Source: Notospermus geniculatus
Lineage: Eukaryota; Nemertea; Pilidiophora; Heteronemertea; Lineidae
Length of the DNA: 64,000 bases
Reading direction: 5' to 3'
NCBI GenBank assembly: GCA_002633025.1
Contig: NMRB01000703.1
Location: 34,524 to 98,523 of the forward strand
Positions 9,797 to 21,439 of the stretch are shown here, in pieces. The notes under the pieces were generated by a model. The model was not told where the DNA came from. It saw nothing but the letters and a program-made list of their open reading frames with translations, and searched no databases. Within the stretch, counting starts at the first letter, position 1; each line of letters starts with the position of its first letter. The position numbers and the translations under genes are program-made.

Positions 9797-12700
9797 ATCA
9801 TCTTTTTTGGAGTTGGCATGATATTTAGTTCTGTCAACACAATATTTATTTAGACTGTTACATATATCTCTCAGGTAACACCTCCATGACACAATTTGCA
9901 TTGGGTAATTGTGACATTTTGCTTGGTGCAATAGGAGCAGTCAGCATATTGCCAAAAGATGGCAGCAAAGTTCTAGCGGACCAATGCTCCTCTAATTAAC
10001 CAGTGATTACATGTAGACAATCAGTATGGCATTTACTCAACCTGCTCATGCCTTTTTTTGCCCAAAGATGTCAAAAAGGGACAGAGGTATATAANACCGA
10101 GGGTTTACTCCAAACATCTGTTTCAGGCTAATATTGGTCACTTTGAGAAAAAATGAGAAGATTTAATCTATGGATTGATTCGTTGACAGTGACGTTTTGC
10201 ATCACAATATGTACAATATCGATTTGATCGATATCCGTGCCTCTGACCGTAGGGCCTGTTATCAACAGCCGTATAATAATGATCATCCGAATACGTAACA
10301 ACTGCAAATAATGGACAACATGCAGTTGTGACGTCATCAATGCACTAAACCGATCGAAAGCAGGGAGGTGGCTCAGTGGTTCTGAGATTCACGTTATCAG
10401 TTTGGAGACAATCAATTTCGCTTAAAAGTTTTATTTTTGTCTCAGGTGCCCTGATTGGGTACTCTGAGGTCAGAAAACGTGATTTCACAAAACAAAGTAG
10501 TCCGCAATATTTTCTTCACTTCTATGGGTCAATACAAGGTGTATCATGAAAAGGTAATGGCTGCTGATTATAAAGTAGAAGCTATGAGCTTTTCATTGAT
10601 ACCAATTTGCCATCCATTGGAACAGGTATAACCATCCTGTGGATATCAGGAGCTCTTAGCCCCCATTCGGAACTTCCGAAGGCAACTGCTCGGCAATTTC
10701 CGTGGCAACTCGCATTTCCCCGCCCAGTGGACAGATAAGCAGTTCGCCTCAGGTCGTTCCGAATGCGATCCTCATAATATCCAACTAGCGGAGGATCGTG
10801 GTGCCAATCTATAAAAAAGCGTGCAAACCAGCATTCGACAGTGTCGGTGTATCATACTCCTTCATGGTGGAAAATTGAAGATAGGCTTGACGATACACTT
10901 TGAAGACAGTTGCTTATATCCAAAGAACGTGAATTAATCACGACCATCGTGTTTGAAGTAATTAATTAATACAACAAGTGGCAATAACATGGAGACGTCA
11001 ATCAAATCAGTGCGTTTTCTAAATTATAAATAATGAGTGAACATTTTATTCGCAGAGCTGACAGTTATTTGTCATGTAACAGATCATTGGCACTGTCGCG
11101 CAGACGATAATCATTATAGACGTCAAATTTTCAGTACATGTAGCTGTAATTCCCATCTTCATGTGTACGCATGATTATTGATTTTACATGCACTTTAATT
11201 GGAATTAGATGTATCTGAAATATGAAATCATGATGATTTATGATCTCAGATACCGTTATTTAAGATTGTGTTAAATACAATCAAAAATAGATATTTTTGA
11301 TACAATAGAGCACGGTATTAAACCGGTATTTACTGCCGACGTGGAGGAGCCACGTAGTGGCAGCAATACGAACCACAAAAACCATTACAAAATGTGCGTG
11401 CGTGCGTACGTACGTACATTACAAAAATTTACGTAGTGCATCGGGTCCATTCGCCGACAAAGTACAATGTAGTTAGTCCCCGGATTGGAGAGTGGTGTGC
11501 ACGGCGATGGTGGCGCCAGGTGTCGAGAAAAAGTGTCAATACCAAGCTCCATTTTAGATATGAATTAGATGTATCTTAATTATATAATATAACTAAAGTG
11601 CGTGTAATCAATAATCATGGCTATTTTGGAACTTCGTATCGGTCAAATGAACACTGTGCATTTGGCATATTTATGGTAATTTAATAAACGTTTTTTTTTC
11701 ATTCTGTTAATTCTTTTCATACTCGACAAAGTAGACTAGAAACATACAATCACCGTACATCAATAAGGCCCTTGGGGATATAATTTAGTCCACAAATATT
11801 AGTCCACAAGTATTCAAAAAGACCATTTTGTCGGATTTTCTTCGTGTTGAGCTGAGAAAGACAAGAATTTGTGAGCTAATGTACCTGATCGTCCATCCTT
11901 GAGGCGACTGGCCGTTTAAAGGCCGGACACTTATTGGAATAATATCTAAAGTAGTATCTATTGAGCGATGATTATCACCCAGTGCAAAACTGGTCTTTAT
12001 TCTCATGAGGCTAGGACCATCAAGCGGTCGATTAGATCTGATGCACTTAGCTCCTCAGCGTCGTTGGCAATGCTGCCCATGACAAAAATCCCGTTTTAGT
12101 TCTCAATGGTTGATTAGTTCGAGTGCATTAGGTGTTGTTTCGTTCAGATTGTGAGGGAAATACCAAGCAGCGATCAAGTATAAATGTGTTCGTTGCTAAG
12201 TGTCACATTCACTTACAGAAGAAAGGTGTCTCGAGTTATTTTAGTCCACTAAAACCTATTTCATTATCATTAATCCTGACATTTTCGTAGAAGAACATGT
12301 GCTATCGTGTTAAAGGTTGAGATGAGAAATAGCTCCAACGGCCAAAGTATGGAAGCTTCTTGCTTCGAAAGGCTAATCCTTTATCGTTATCGGATTCTGG
12401 CTGGGAGCTCCATCACACTGACGTAATACCATTGTTACATAAGTGAAAAACCTTAGGCTACGTCTGCTCGCCTCTTATGTTCACGATTTCTACTGAAGCT
12501 GCCAGACGGAGGGCGGATCGATGGGAAGCTTGCATACACACAAAATGCATGCTCATGTATGTTCACCAACGATTCACAAGTACTTGTGTAGTGCATGACG
12601 TGTGTACATTGCATTTTAAAGGGACCCTAGACGCAGCTTGCTCTTTGGCTATATTAGTTCTACGCTACATCACAGGTGGCGCCAACAATCGAGAAAAGAA

Positions 12701-13910
12701 TTTAGGCCAAAACGTTGACAAAAACAGTGCGTTTTACTTGCAACATGTCCAACTGAAGAAAATGTTCATCGTTGAATTGCACGTCATCGAAAAATAAACG
12801 CCTTGTCGCACAATCGATTGTGTCTCCCGGCAAGGATTTGGGTTTGTTGTGTTGAGATTAGAGATCAATTTTCAATACGAAATATCAGTCTATCATTGGA
12901 TATCGGACACGGGTAGGCTACTCCTGGTGTACCTTTCATTACTGACCAGTTCATGTCGTGTTCACAGGGATCTGATCATCTTCGATGATTTGTAGGACCT
13001 CTAGCTGTGAAACCGTCTCACACTTTCGGTACGGTACCAAACATTGAAATTACTCGCATCAGAACATTGATGCATTCGATTCAGCCCCGAGTAACCAAGT
13101 GACCGTGACCCCGCTATTCACTGTGACCTTGACCTGTTCGATTCGTCGACTCTCGAGAGATCCTGGCTGGCGAGATTAAGACTGCAGATCGATGCATGGG
13201 CTGGCGGGGACGTGTGCTCGCCGCCACCTCAATATTTTGAAAACCTCAGAGATTTCCTTCTCCCAGTAATTATTGACTGTGGAAATTAAATTTCACCAGC
13301 GTGGAAGCTCGCCAATGAGGATGATGATTATTGAAGGGCTGGGGATGACGTGCATTTGTAGTTCTTCTGGTATTAACACACCGACTTCTGGTGTCAGTGG
13401 TGAAAACCTTCATTAGGAAAACAAATGTAAGCCTGCTTTATATATAATAGTATAGCTCACATGTATGTTGACTGTTGATAGAAAAACGTGAAATGCTGTG
13501 CTTTCATACCTTGCAACTGTACGAGTAATATTTAAATAGTATCAATAATACTGGGACCTACATTGTATATCCTGTCTAACTAACCGCTTGAGCATGCAGT
13601 TGCGCCAGATACATGCATATTTGAGGGGGGGGGGGCTGTGCATACCTAAGTGACCTTTAAAAAGCAAGTTTAGACCGTTACCGCGATCGAGGCTGCGTAG
13701 ATTATCGGTAGGCTGTCCACCAAAATCACAGTGGGAGTGCCGATACAGTCACAGAGGTCTGGCATTGTCGGGGCGGGGCCCAACGTCTCCTATAGTCACG
13801 TGATGGTTGGCCAAGCAGACTGGATATCTTCGAATCGAAGTTTTGACACTGACGCTTTTGATATGATAAATGTTGGATGAGCTATATTTAGATCCCAGTG
13901 GCAAAGCCAG
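9797..13910. other. Intergenic, nothing recognised
   Basis: No ORF here resembles a known protein, no structured RNA was recognised and no clear element boundary was found. There is a single-N join at 10095, a G-run near 13625 and a TGACCTTGACCT nuclear-receptor-like direct repeat at 13124-13135. Confidence 0.5.
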
Positions 13911-14020
13911 GTCCCATATTCATAAACAAGTCAGAGTGTGATAGGGGCCTACATGTACTTATCTTTTGTGTTGAACAAAGGATAAGTGTCACACTTAGAC
14001 TTAAGTAGTTTTATGAATAC
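13911..14020. repeat. Inverted-repeat element with CCCATATTCATAAA ends
   Basis: Starts GTCCCATATTCATAAAC and ends in TTTTATGAATAC, with partly complementary interior. Its ends match those of the outer element at 42475-42673 (GGGCC.ATATTCAT), so both belong to one dispersed family. Confidence 0.55.
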
Positions 14021-14025
14021 ACTGT

Positions 14026-14352
14026 TAATAGAAATTATTAAATTTACAGTAGTAATTCTGCAGTAATTTTACAGAAATTCCCTGCAGCAGAGTCCCCAGC
14101 ACTTTCTGTAAATTTACATCATTTTTTAATGGTATGATTCATGTTTTCCTGTATTGGTTGGACTCCATTGGACATCCCATAATGATGCCTTCTGAGGGCA
14201 GTATGAAAATATAATTTGGTCAGCCTCCAGTCAAATCTCTGTTGACATTTATTTAAGTTTGTAATTTTACAGATCAGGTCTGTAATTTTACAGAACCGTC
14301 CTGGGGACTCTGCTGCACAGATTTTCTGTAAAATCTTCTGTTATTTCTAATG
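14026..14352. repeat. Long inverted-repeat element upstream of the GT31 gene
   Basis: Two arms of about 90 bp. GCAGCAGAGTCCCCAG near 14083 pairs with CTGGGGACTCTGCTGC near 14301, flanked by several copies of TTTACAGAAA/TTTCTGTAAA and by AATAGAAATTA/TTATTTCTAAT ends. MITE-like. Confidence 0.7.
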
Positions 14353-14478
14353 GACCCTGATCTCTGTAACCTTCCTACTTACCGCGATTTTGCTGAATGT
14401 TCACGTGCCAGTGCTACGCTCAAAATCAATTTCTGATATATGCTCACCGACCGGTTCTATTGTATTTTTCAGATTTAC

Positions 14479-15657
14479 ATGGCAAACTCATGCCGCCAAA
14501 AAAATACACAGACGACCCTCACGATACGTTTGAAGTCATGGATGTGGAAGAACCGACGGTCGAATTTGATCGTGTTGTTATCGCTGCTGCTCGCTCTAAT
14601 AACCTTCTGGTGTGTTCTAGAATTCATGGAAGTTTCGAGAACGGATGAAGTGGTCAGGGCGTTTCTCAAGAAGATGGCGTGTGATGATTGTTTTCCTCTT
14701 GATCTCCGGCAGGTCCACAAGACGAGACACCGTGATTCTGTGTGCAATTTCGGTCCAAAAGATACGGGCGTCATCTTGCTCATTTTCAGTAAATCGCACA
14801 ATCAGTTACAAAGGCATTTAATTCGCCACACTTGGGGCGAGACGCTGAATTCCTACTACCACCATATCAGGATATTTTTTTTATTTGGTCATGTGCAAGA
14901 TGCGGCTTCGAGGCGGATTTTGAGGCAGGAACACGAACGACATCAGGACATCGTGGTTGGTGATTTCAAGGACACACACGACAACCAAACGTTGAAAACG
15001 CTTTTTGGATTAAACTGGGCACTGGCGAATTGTCCTGATGCGCGGTATGTCATGAAAACTGATGATGACGTCATGGTCAACATTCCAAACCTGATCTTGA
15101 CAATCGAACGTACCGACCTCGTGGGAACCATTGCAGGTGATTGCATCGGTCCAATCGGCCCCGTCAGACGAAAACTATCAAAATGGTACGCTGATCAGGA
15201 ACTCTATCCGCTGCGGAATTACCCCGTGTTTTGCTCCGGGACAGGCTACCTCATGCCAAGGAAAGTTGCCCAGGATATCGTGACGATCTCTAAGACCATT
15301 CCATACTTTCATTTATCTGACGTCTACATTGGCTTTTGCATTACTAAACTCGGTTATAACAGGAAGTCACTTTTCCCATTCCACAGGCTGCGAAAGTTAA
15401 CCATCTTAGAACTCGACTACTACTGTTCGTGTGTGGTAACCAGCCACGATCTCACGTCAGCAGAAATTTTAAGTTTATGGCGTGGGAGCAGAAAGCAACC
15501 CGAATGCCAGCTCAAATCCAAGTTTTATTGTGAAACCTACACCATCAGGAACTATATCATCCCTGTTCTTATCATCGTTACGGTACTCATCATCGTTTCA
15601 CTTCTTTTAATAAAACTGAAGCCGAGATTCGCATTTCTGCGGAGATGCAGATCATGA
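14479..15657 (+). CDS. Beta-1,3-galactosyltransferase-like enzyme (GT31)
   Basis: GT31 enzymes of the Golgi transfer galactose or N-acetylglucosamine in beta-1,3 linkage onto glycans. A single open exon of 392 residues. The start is ATG 14479, six bases after a good splice acceptor (pyrimidine tract then AG at 14471-14472), so an upstream untranslated exon is likely. Visible in order: a basic stretch and type-II membrane anchor at about residues 28-46, RHLIRHTW near 112-119, FFLFG, the DFKDTHDNQTLKT segment, the metal-binding KTDDDV near residue 193, the SGTGYLM motif near 253 and LSDVYIG in place of the usual E-D-V-Y-x-G. A second hydrophobic segment near residues 358-380 follows the catalytic domain, which is unusual for the family. 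Acceptor specificity cannot be read from sequence. No clear poly(A) signal was found nearby. Confidence 0.88.
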   Translation: MANSCRQKNTQTTLTIRLKSWMWKNRRSNLIVLLSLLLALITFWCVLEFMEVSRTDEVVRAFLKKMACDDCFPLDLRQVHKTRHRDSVCNFGPKDTGVILLIFSKSHNQLQRHLIRHTWGETLNSYYHHIRIFFLFGHVQDAASRRILRQEHERHQDIVVGDFKDTHDNQTLKTLFGLNWALANCPDARYVMKTDDDVMVNIPNLILTIERTDLVGTIAGDCIGPIGPVRRKLSKWYADQELYPLRNYPVFCSGTGYLMPRKVAQDIVTISKTIPYFHLSDVYIGFCITKLGYNRKSLFPFHRLRKLTILELDYYCSCVVTSHDLTSAEILSLWRGSRKQPECQLKSKFYCETYTIRNYIIPVLIIVTVLIIVSLLLIKLKPRFAFLRRCRS

Positions 15658-15877
15658 TAATCAACTTTAAAAGTTGGCGACATTATCTATGCATTGCGGA
15701 TGATTTTTAATCATCCCTGACAGCCGTATACGTAAAGTTATTCATACGATTTTTAAAAATATAATTCAGGGCCTACCTTTTTGTCTCATGTCTTTGTTGA
15801 GAATATTCAGCAATTTTTCAGAATGAAAAAATTCACCGTGTATGGCAGACGTTCTGTAAAGAGGACACGCTTTGACG

Positions 15878-15966
15878 TAACCTGGTTGCTTGGGCGTCCG
15901 ACGGTGGCGCTGGCTGTAGATTCTTCGTCAGTCAGCGCCACCGTCAGAGCCCAGGGAACCAGGTTA
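15878..15966. repeat. Hairpin element, ~40-bp arms
   Basis: TAACCTGGTTGC...GACGGTGGCGCTG is followed after ~10 bases by CAGCGCCACCGTCAGAGCCC...AACCAGGTTA. The arms are about 85% complementary. Confidence 0.7.
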
Positions 15967-15986
15967 GCTTTGACGTAGCAGAGCAC

Positions 15987-16056
15987 ATCCTCGCACCCAG
16001 GGCCTACACAACCGCTCCCTTCCTCGCGCTCGTTTCTGGGAGGGGTACGACCGTAT
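15987..16056 (-). repeat. Dispersed repeat, reverse copy of 6055-6135
   Basis: Contains CCTCGCACCCAGGGCCTACA and GAGGGGTACGACCGTA, the reverse complement of the repeat in the otopetrin intron. Confidence 0.55.
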
Positions 16057-16920
16057 GACCCGAGGTTCTCAGGATGAGCAAAGCAAAGAACGAACGAACG
16101 AAGTTTTTCCCACGTTCACATTCACGCTATGTATTGTAGGGCCTTCATTTATAGCAAGGTTAAGAAAATGACCATAAAGGTAAACACGACAGTGACATCA
16201 CACTCATATTTACCTACCGTCACTCTCGCCAAACGTCGCGTTCATGTGTCTATAGACTTCAAATATGGCTGCCAGGTGGCCATTTTTAAAAATGGGTATA
16301 TCACATAAAAACAAAAATTATAACCCACCAGGGTTATAAAGCTTCAAATTATCGTGCTTAGAATGTATTAACCGTGATAGGCACTATGTGTAAGGCATAT
16401 TTCAGAGCAGGTTTACAAAATTGAAATGATCCTAAAACAAAAAATAATTTCATCGTATGAACGACAGTGCCACGTTCGGGTGCAACGACGAACGTATTTT
16501 CTACGAATTCACTGTAGAAAATGTATATGAATCATCGATTTGAAGAGTCGAGTACTATTCGTTATGTAAGTAACAGATTCATGCCGATGTAAATGTTCTT
16601 CAAGCACGTTCACCAGATGCATTGACCTTCTGGCAGGGATGCCACATAGTTATTTGCAGACGCATTAACAAATTGGATACTTCAGTCTGTGACTCTCGTG
16701 CCATGATTAGAGAGATTTAGATCGGCTAACCATGCACGCAAACGTTCACGACATCGGGTATGGACGTACGCCCATTTGATTTTCAGCCCGCGTGTAGTCT
16801 TGCGCAACAAGACTCTTCCACGCTCGCATTACAAAGTGGGAGGAAACTGCCCGATAGGTCATGTGACGTATTAAGGGTCGGGTCACAATTTGAGCGAGCC
16901 CAGTGATGGGGACGTCAACA
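16057..16920. other. Intergenic, nothing recognised
   Basis: No coding sequence or RNA gene recognised. AT-rich spacer before the 17-22 kb repeat field. Confidence 0.5.
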
Positions 16921-17020
16921 GGGAGTTTTCGCAAAGCCCCCGAAATGCCAACGCCAACGAAGAGAGCACCAAACAAAAGGATGGACGTTCGCGTTGGCGT
17001 TTCGGTATTTGGGAAACTCT
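16921..17020. repeat. Inverted-repeat element, family B copy 1
   Basis: Starts GGGAGTTTTCGCAAAGCCCC and ends with an imperfect inverted copy. The arms carry GCCAACGC/GCGTTGGC. This copy is more diverged than those at 17527 and 18123. Confidence 0.7.
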
Positions 17021-17526
17021 ACAATGAAGGTGGCGTCTCGTAGAAAATATAGAATTTATTAGAACACACCATAACCATTCTTCCATGGGACGGATGGGAC
17101 CGACCATCATATCACAATATAAGTACATGTACCTATGTACATTAAATGTAACCCAATTTTACTCCTTGGTCACGTGATTCTTTCGTAATAGATGAGCAAT
17201 TCTACTCCGTACTCAATGCAGATCGTATTTATCTCTTATTATACACACATATTATAATCAATCGTATATATGCAGTTTTTAAATCTTAGCCAGCTCAAGG
17301 TGATGTTTTAGGGTGTAGCCTGAAATTCAGGGTTGTTTATTTTCAAAATATATGATACTGCGAAGAGAAATCACCGAGTGTATATCGGAGTGGTAATCGA
17401 TATTGATATATCCATTAGGCAATTGTTTTCTTTTCTCAATCATGCGTAAATTGATATGTATGTCAGTACGTAAACACAGGTGATATCAACACGCAACCAT
17501 GCACCTGTTGACCGGTACCAATCATA

Positions 17527-17651
17527 GGGAGTTTTCGCAGTCCCCGAAACGCCAACGCGAACGTCTATCTTTTTGTTCGGTGCTCTCTTCGTGGCATCGA
17601 ACAACGGGTTTGGCGTTGGCGTTGGCGTTTCGGGGGCTTTGCGAAAACTCT
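17527..17651. repeat. Inverted-repeat element, family B copy 2
   Basis: AGGGAGTTTTCGCAGTCCCC...GCGAAAACTC, with internal arms CCGAAACGCCAACGCGAACG and GGCGTTGGCGTTTCGGGGG. It opens the first unit of the 597-bp tandem duplication. Confidence 0.8.
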
Positions 17652-18122
17652 GTATTACTGGCGTCGAGGGCTCGCACCACTTTAGTCCACTGCGTCCACC
17701 ACATGAGCGTACCTCGCCGGGCGATTTCCGATTTACACAGGCAAATGGACATTTTCAGTGGAATAGTCTGGTTTGTCCAGTTGCCTATGAAAATCGTAAC
17801 ACGCGGCATGAAAAGCTCCGGGGCCGTTCGTGAGTTTTCGCAACGGGTCGGGTCCACAATGTCGAGCGTTTTTTCACAGGGGAATGGACGAATCACCTCT
17901 CCCAGTTAACGTGCCTCACCATCCGCTGAAAATTTCCCTGTAAAAATCGTAATAACACGCGACGTGAATCCCTGTTGAACCAGGCGGTGATTGTACTTTT
18001 TTTGCCACGCGCAGACTCGGCGTGAAATGGACGTCAAGCTTCATGTTGTTGCAAAGTTAATGACAACCGTATCCGCCGCTGAAGAAAATTCTAAAGCTTA
18101 TTTCGTTCTTCGGCTGGGTGCA

Positions 18123-18247
18123 AGGGAGTTTTCGCAGTCCCCGAAACGCCAACGCGAACGTCTATCTTTTTGTTCGGTGCTCTCTTCGTGGCATCGAACA
18201 ACGGGTTTGGCGTTAGCGTTGGCGTTTCGGGGGCTTTGCGAAAACTC
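18123..18247. repeat. Inverted-repeat element, family B copy 3
   Basis: Nearly identical to 17527-17651 as part of the tandem duplication; one visible change turns GGCGTTGGCG into GGCGTTAGCG. Confidence 0.8.
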
Positions 18248-18935
18248 TGTATTACTGGCGTCGAGGGCTCGCACCACTTTAGTCCACTGCGTCCACCACA
18301 TGAGCGTACCTCGCCGGGCGATTTCCGATTTACACAGGCAAATGGACATTTTCAGTGGAATAGTCTGGTTTGTCCAGTTGCCTATGAAAATCGCAACACG
18401 CGGCATGAAAAGCTCCGGGGCCGTTCGTGAGTTTTCGCAACGGGTCGGGTCCACAATGTCGAGCGTTTTTTCACAGGGGAATGGACGAATCACCTCTCCC
18501 AGTTAACGTGCCTCACCATCCGCTGAAAATTTCCCTGTAAAATTGTAATAACACGCGACGTGAATCCCTGTTGAACCAGGCGGTGATTGTACTTTTTTTG
18601 CCACGCGCAGACTCGGCGTGAAATGGACGTCAAGCCTTCATGTTGTTGCAAAGTTAATGACAACCGTATCCGCCGCTGAAGAAAATTCTAAAGCTTATTT
18701 CGTTCTTCGGCTGGGTGCACACTATAGCGATTCGCAAAGCGATTTGGAATCGCATGCGAATCGCTTTGTCTGGGAGGCATTGCGGCATGAAATAACAAAG
18801 AACCGTCGCATGCGTTGGGCGAATCGCGTGGCGTCGCACAAAGCGAGGTTGAGGATCTCTTTCAAAAAGGACACCGTCAGTTTGGATGGCATAGTGCCGA
18901 ATGTCAGATCGCCTGCGATAAACCGGCACTAACTA

Positions 18936-19071
18936 TAAAGGTCTCGGGCCACTTGTGCGTTTTGCGCTGTGTGATGCGTCAAATCTTTTGTTATTTTCCG
19001 CCGTTCTGCTTCCAAACAAATGATTTGACGCATCACGCAGCGCAAAACGCACAAGTGGCCCGAGACCTTTA
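18936..19071. repeat. Near-perfect hairpin element, ~48-bp arms
   Basis: The left arm TAAAGGTCTCGGGCCACTTG...ATGCGTCAAAT and the right arm ATTTGACGCATCACGCAGCG...GAGACCTTTA pair almost without mismatch around a ~40-base loop. Recent MITE-like insertion. Confidence 0.85.
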
Positions 19072-19179
19072 AGCCTAGTGCGCATTTTGCGGCAGAACTC
19101 AATGCGTTAGGGGTGTTTTTAAAGTCGACTGACCCAACGCTGTCGACTCGTCATTGAGCCAGGTCAGTCGATTTTAACA

Positions 19180-19306
19180 GACACACGGATCCGATCCGTT
19201 TCCAGTCCGTTTGCCCCTAGTTTTCCGGAAACAACGCTGAAGTCCATTTGATAGATTTTTTACGGACCTGAATCGGACCAATTCCGTGTGCCAATGAACC
19301 TTGCTT
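19180..19306. repeat. Inverted-repeat element, family A copy 2
   Basis: Same orientation as the copy at 361-490 but with its first ~12 bases replaced. Ends in CCGTGTGCCAATGAACCTTG. Confidence 0.75.
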
Positions 19307-19346
19307 AACGCATCGAGTTTTGTCGCAAGTGCGCTTGGCTTTAAGC

Positions 19347-19479
19347 GGGGTTGGCACACGGATTTTGTGCGAGTCAGGTCCGTAAAAAATCGATCAAATT
19401 GATTTTTGCGTTGTCGTATCCGGAAAACTAGGGGCAAACGGACTGGAAACGGATCGGATCCGCGTGCCAGTGAACCCCG
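19347..19479. repeat. Inverted-repeat element, family A copy 3
   Basis: Opposite orientation to copy 2 and only about 40 bp from it. Begins GGGGTTGGCACACGGATTTT and ends GTGCCAGTGAACCCC. Confidence 0.75.
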
Positions 19480-19484
19480 ATTAC

Positions 19485-19720
19485 ACGTTGTGATTTATGG
19501 GGCAATTTCTTAACCTCTCTTTTTCCAAGCAGGGGACGGTTCCGCTAAATCAAGTTTTTATATCCATGAACGTCAATTTGTAAACACTGACACTAAGTGG
19601 CTTCGATGAATATCATCGTTATGCACAGTCACGTAGGCCTATGTTTTTTTTCACCACAGGTTTTTGCCGCCTCATGTTGTCGAATTTGTAACCAATAATA
19701 AACACTGCTGATTTACCTCT
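19485..19720 (+). repeat. Dispersed segment, also at 27716-27957
   Basis: ACGTTGTGATTTATGGGGCA...AACACTGCTGATTTACCTC is repeated with small indels at 27716-27957. In both places it follows the same repeats, so the 17-20 kb and 25.7-28 kb fields share ancestry. Confidence 0.8.
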
Positions 19721-19815
19721 TCCTTAAAAACCCTTTGTTCCTTATTTCTCTCTGCTCATGTGCCCCATCCAATCGGGATCTACCGGCGCTCCCGGATCGT
19801 GCACAAGCCAGGTGT

Positions 19816-20345
19816 ATTATATCTGCCAGTGTTTCTGTGGGTGAGTATGTCCCCCTATTTTGTTTGGGAAACGCTGGCAGACAGATCAGCATGTTTCTCT
19901 GTGTGTCCCCTAAATTGTCAAGTCGCCGCTGATTCAGTTGGACAATTAGGAGGGAAACATCATGCCGAGCTCCCGTCGGTTTTCGTCAGTCGCACAGCTG
20001 ACTTCTGTGGGTCAGAGTTGGCGAGGAGTCCAAACACCAGGGTGCCCTGGATGTGCAACAATAAAGTGTCCGCGGTTTTAATTATATCTGCCAGTGTTTC
20101 TGTGGGTGAGCATGTCCCCCTATTTTGTGCTGGGAAACGCTGGCAGACAGATCAGCATGTTTCTCTGTGTGTCCCCTAAATTGTCAAGTCGCCGCTGATT
20201 CAGTTGGACAATTAGGAGGGAAACATCATGCCGAGCTCCCGTCGGTTTTCGTCAGTCGCACAGCTGACTTTTGTGGGTCAGAGTTGGCGAGGAGTCCAAA
20301 CACCAGGGTGCCCTGGATGTGCAACAATAAAGTGTCCGCGGTTTT
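19816..20345. repeat. 265-bp tandem duplication
   Basis: ATTATATCTGCCAGTGTTTC begins at 19816 and again at 20081, and the following ~265 bases match to GTCCGCGGTTTTA with few changes. No coding signature in either unit. Confidence 0.9.
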
Positions 20346-20812
20346 ATTGCTCCATGACGGATTATGGTGCGTGGCTTTAGAAACAAATCGTTAGAGATTT
20401 GAATGTATTAACACTGAAGGGGATATTTTGTTCCCAGGGCATTCTTTTCTTTCGCTGGTCAAGTTCACCGATCGCGCATCATTACCCAGCCCCTCCGCTA
20501 GGTGTCGCTCTTTTGACCTTCACCTCGACTGTGGGTCGTATAAACAATGTTATGTAACGGCAATCGCGGTGCGTGGAAGGCAGCGTAAACTCAGTGGTAA
20601 ATTCTGTGTACTGTAGGTCGGTCCTCAAACGTATTCATTTGTTTTTTCTGTGGTTCCAGCGAATTATCTTCGGGATAGGTGAGTATAGGCCTTACAAGGT
20701 TAGACTGTAGATCGATGGCGACTGTAAAAACATAGTAAACTGATAAATATAGGCCTACAGCGTGATACAAAAACATTTGCTTTTATTGCAAATTTGGAAT
20801 GAGTTACCGGGG

Positions 20813-21348
20813 TACACTCTAAAAACTAAAGTGTTAGGTGCAACACTTAATACCCCCATCACACTGAAGTCGTTCTCAAAACGTCCTGCCCCGTCCTAAA
20901 AAAATCGTAAAACGGGCTAGAACGTGTACCCTTGGCCAAATAATGCTTCGATGTACTGGAGCACCCTTCCCATCCACGAAGTTCGTAAAAAGACTGTAAA
21001 ACGTTGCCACTACGTCCACTCCGTTCGCACACAGTTTGAGCCCGTTCGGCAAAATTTTCAAGAACGTACTGAGAACTAGCTCAGTGTGATGGGGGTATAA
21101 AGAGGGCTGTGAGTGACTCCTCTTTGTAAAGGGATAACTTTCTTGATCTGAATTGCTGGTTTAACACCACAGGTGAAATTGCCACACTAATTAGTGCGCA
21201 CAAGTGAAGTGTGCATTTAGGCCTAACACTAAAAGTGTTGAACCAACACTTGAGATCACTTCAGATCAAGAAAGTGATCACTTTCCAAGAGGAGTCACTC
21301 ACAGCCCTCTTTAAGTGTTGCACCTAACACTTTAGTTTTTAGAGTGTA
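20813..21348. repeat. Inverted-repeat element carrying a nested insertion
   Basis: Ends TACACTCTAAAAACTAAAGT and ACTTTAGTTTTTAGAGTGTA, continuing as arms that include AGAGGGCTGTGAGTGACTCC and its complement at 21285-21312. Its left arm is interrupted by the 247-bp element at 20851-21097. Without that insertion and one target copy the element is about 286 bp. Confidence 0.88.
20851..21097. mobile_element. MITE with TAA target duplication, nested
   Basis: Begins TACCCCCATCACACTGA and ends in its exact reverse complement. TAA flanks it on both sides (20848-20850 and 21098-21100). Removing the element and one TAA restores the outer element's arm, because the other arm reads CCCTCTTTAAGTGTTG without a break. 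A 3-bp TAA duplication fits PIF/Harbinger-type transposition. Confidence 0.85.
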
Positions 21349-21439
21349 GGTCTAGTAGTTTTTCCTGAAATAAATCCCTAAACCGAAACTTAAGGAACCG
21401 GCGTGTTCTTTCTGGTACGGTTTTGGCTCATGAGGCCAG

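Larger units (their letters stand above)
17527..18717. repeat. 597-bp tandem duplication
   Basis: Bases 17527-18122 are repeated at about 18123-18717 with only a few differences. Each unit begins with the family B hairpin and ends in CTTCGGCTGGGTGCA. Most of each unit recurs in diverged form at 25875-26280 and 26830-27190. Confidence 0.92.

Noticed and set aside
12477-12797. 106-residue plus-strand ORF
   Set aside because: No similarity recognised, no splice context and composition like surrounding noncoding DNA.
17499-18506. Pair of near-identical ORFs with GALFVASNNGFG and similar peptides
   Set aside because: They lie entirely within the inverted-repeat and tandem-duplication units and have overlapping frames on both strands; open by repeat structure, not coding.
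19735-20394. Repeated ORFs with SVSVGE and NCQVAADSVGQLGG
   Set aside because: They result from the 265-bp tandem duplication, with no family similarity and no splice signals.
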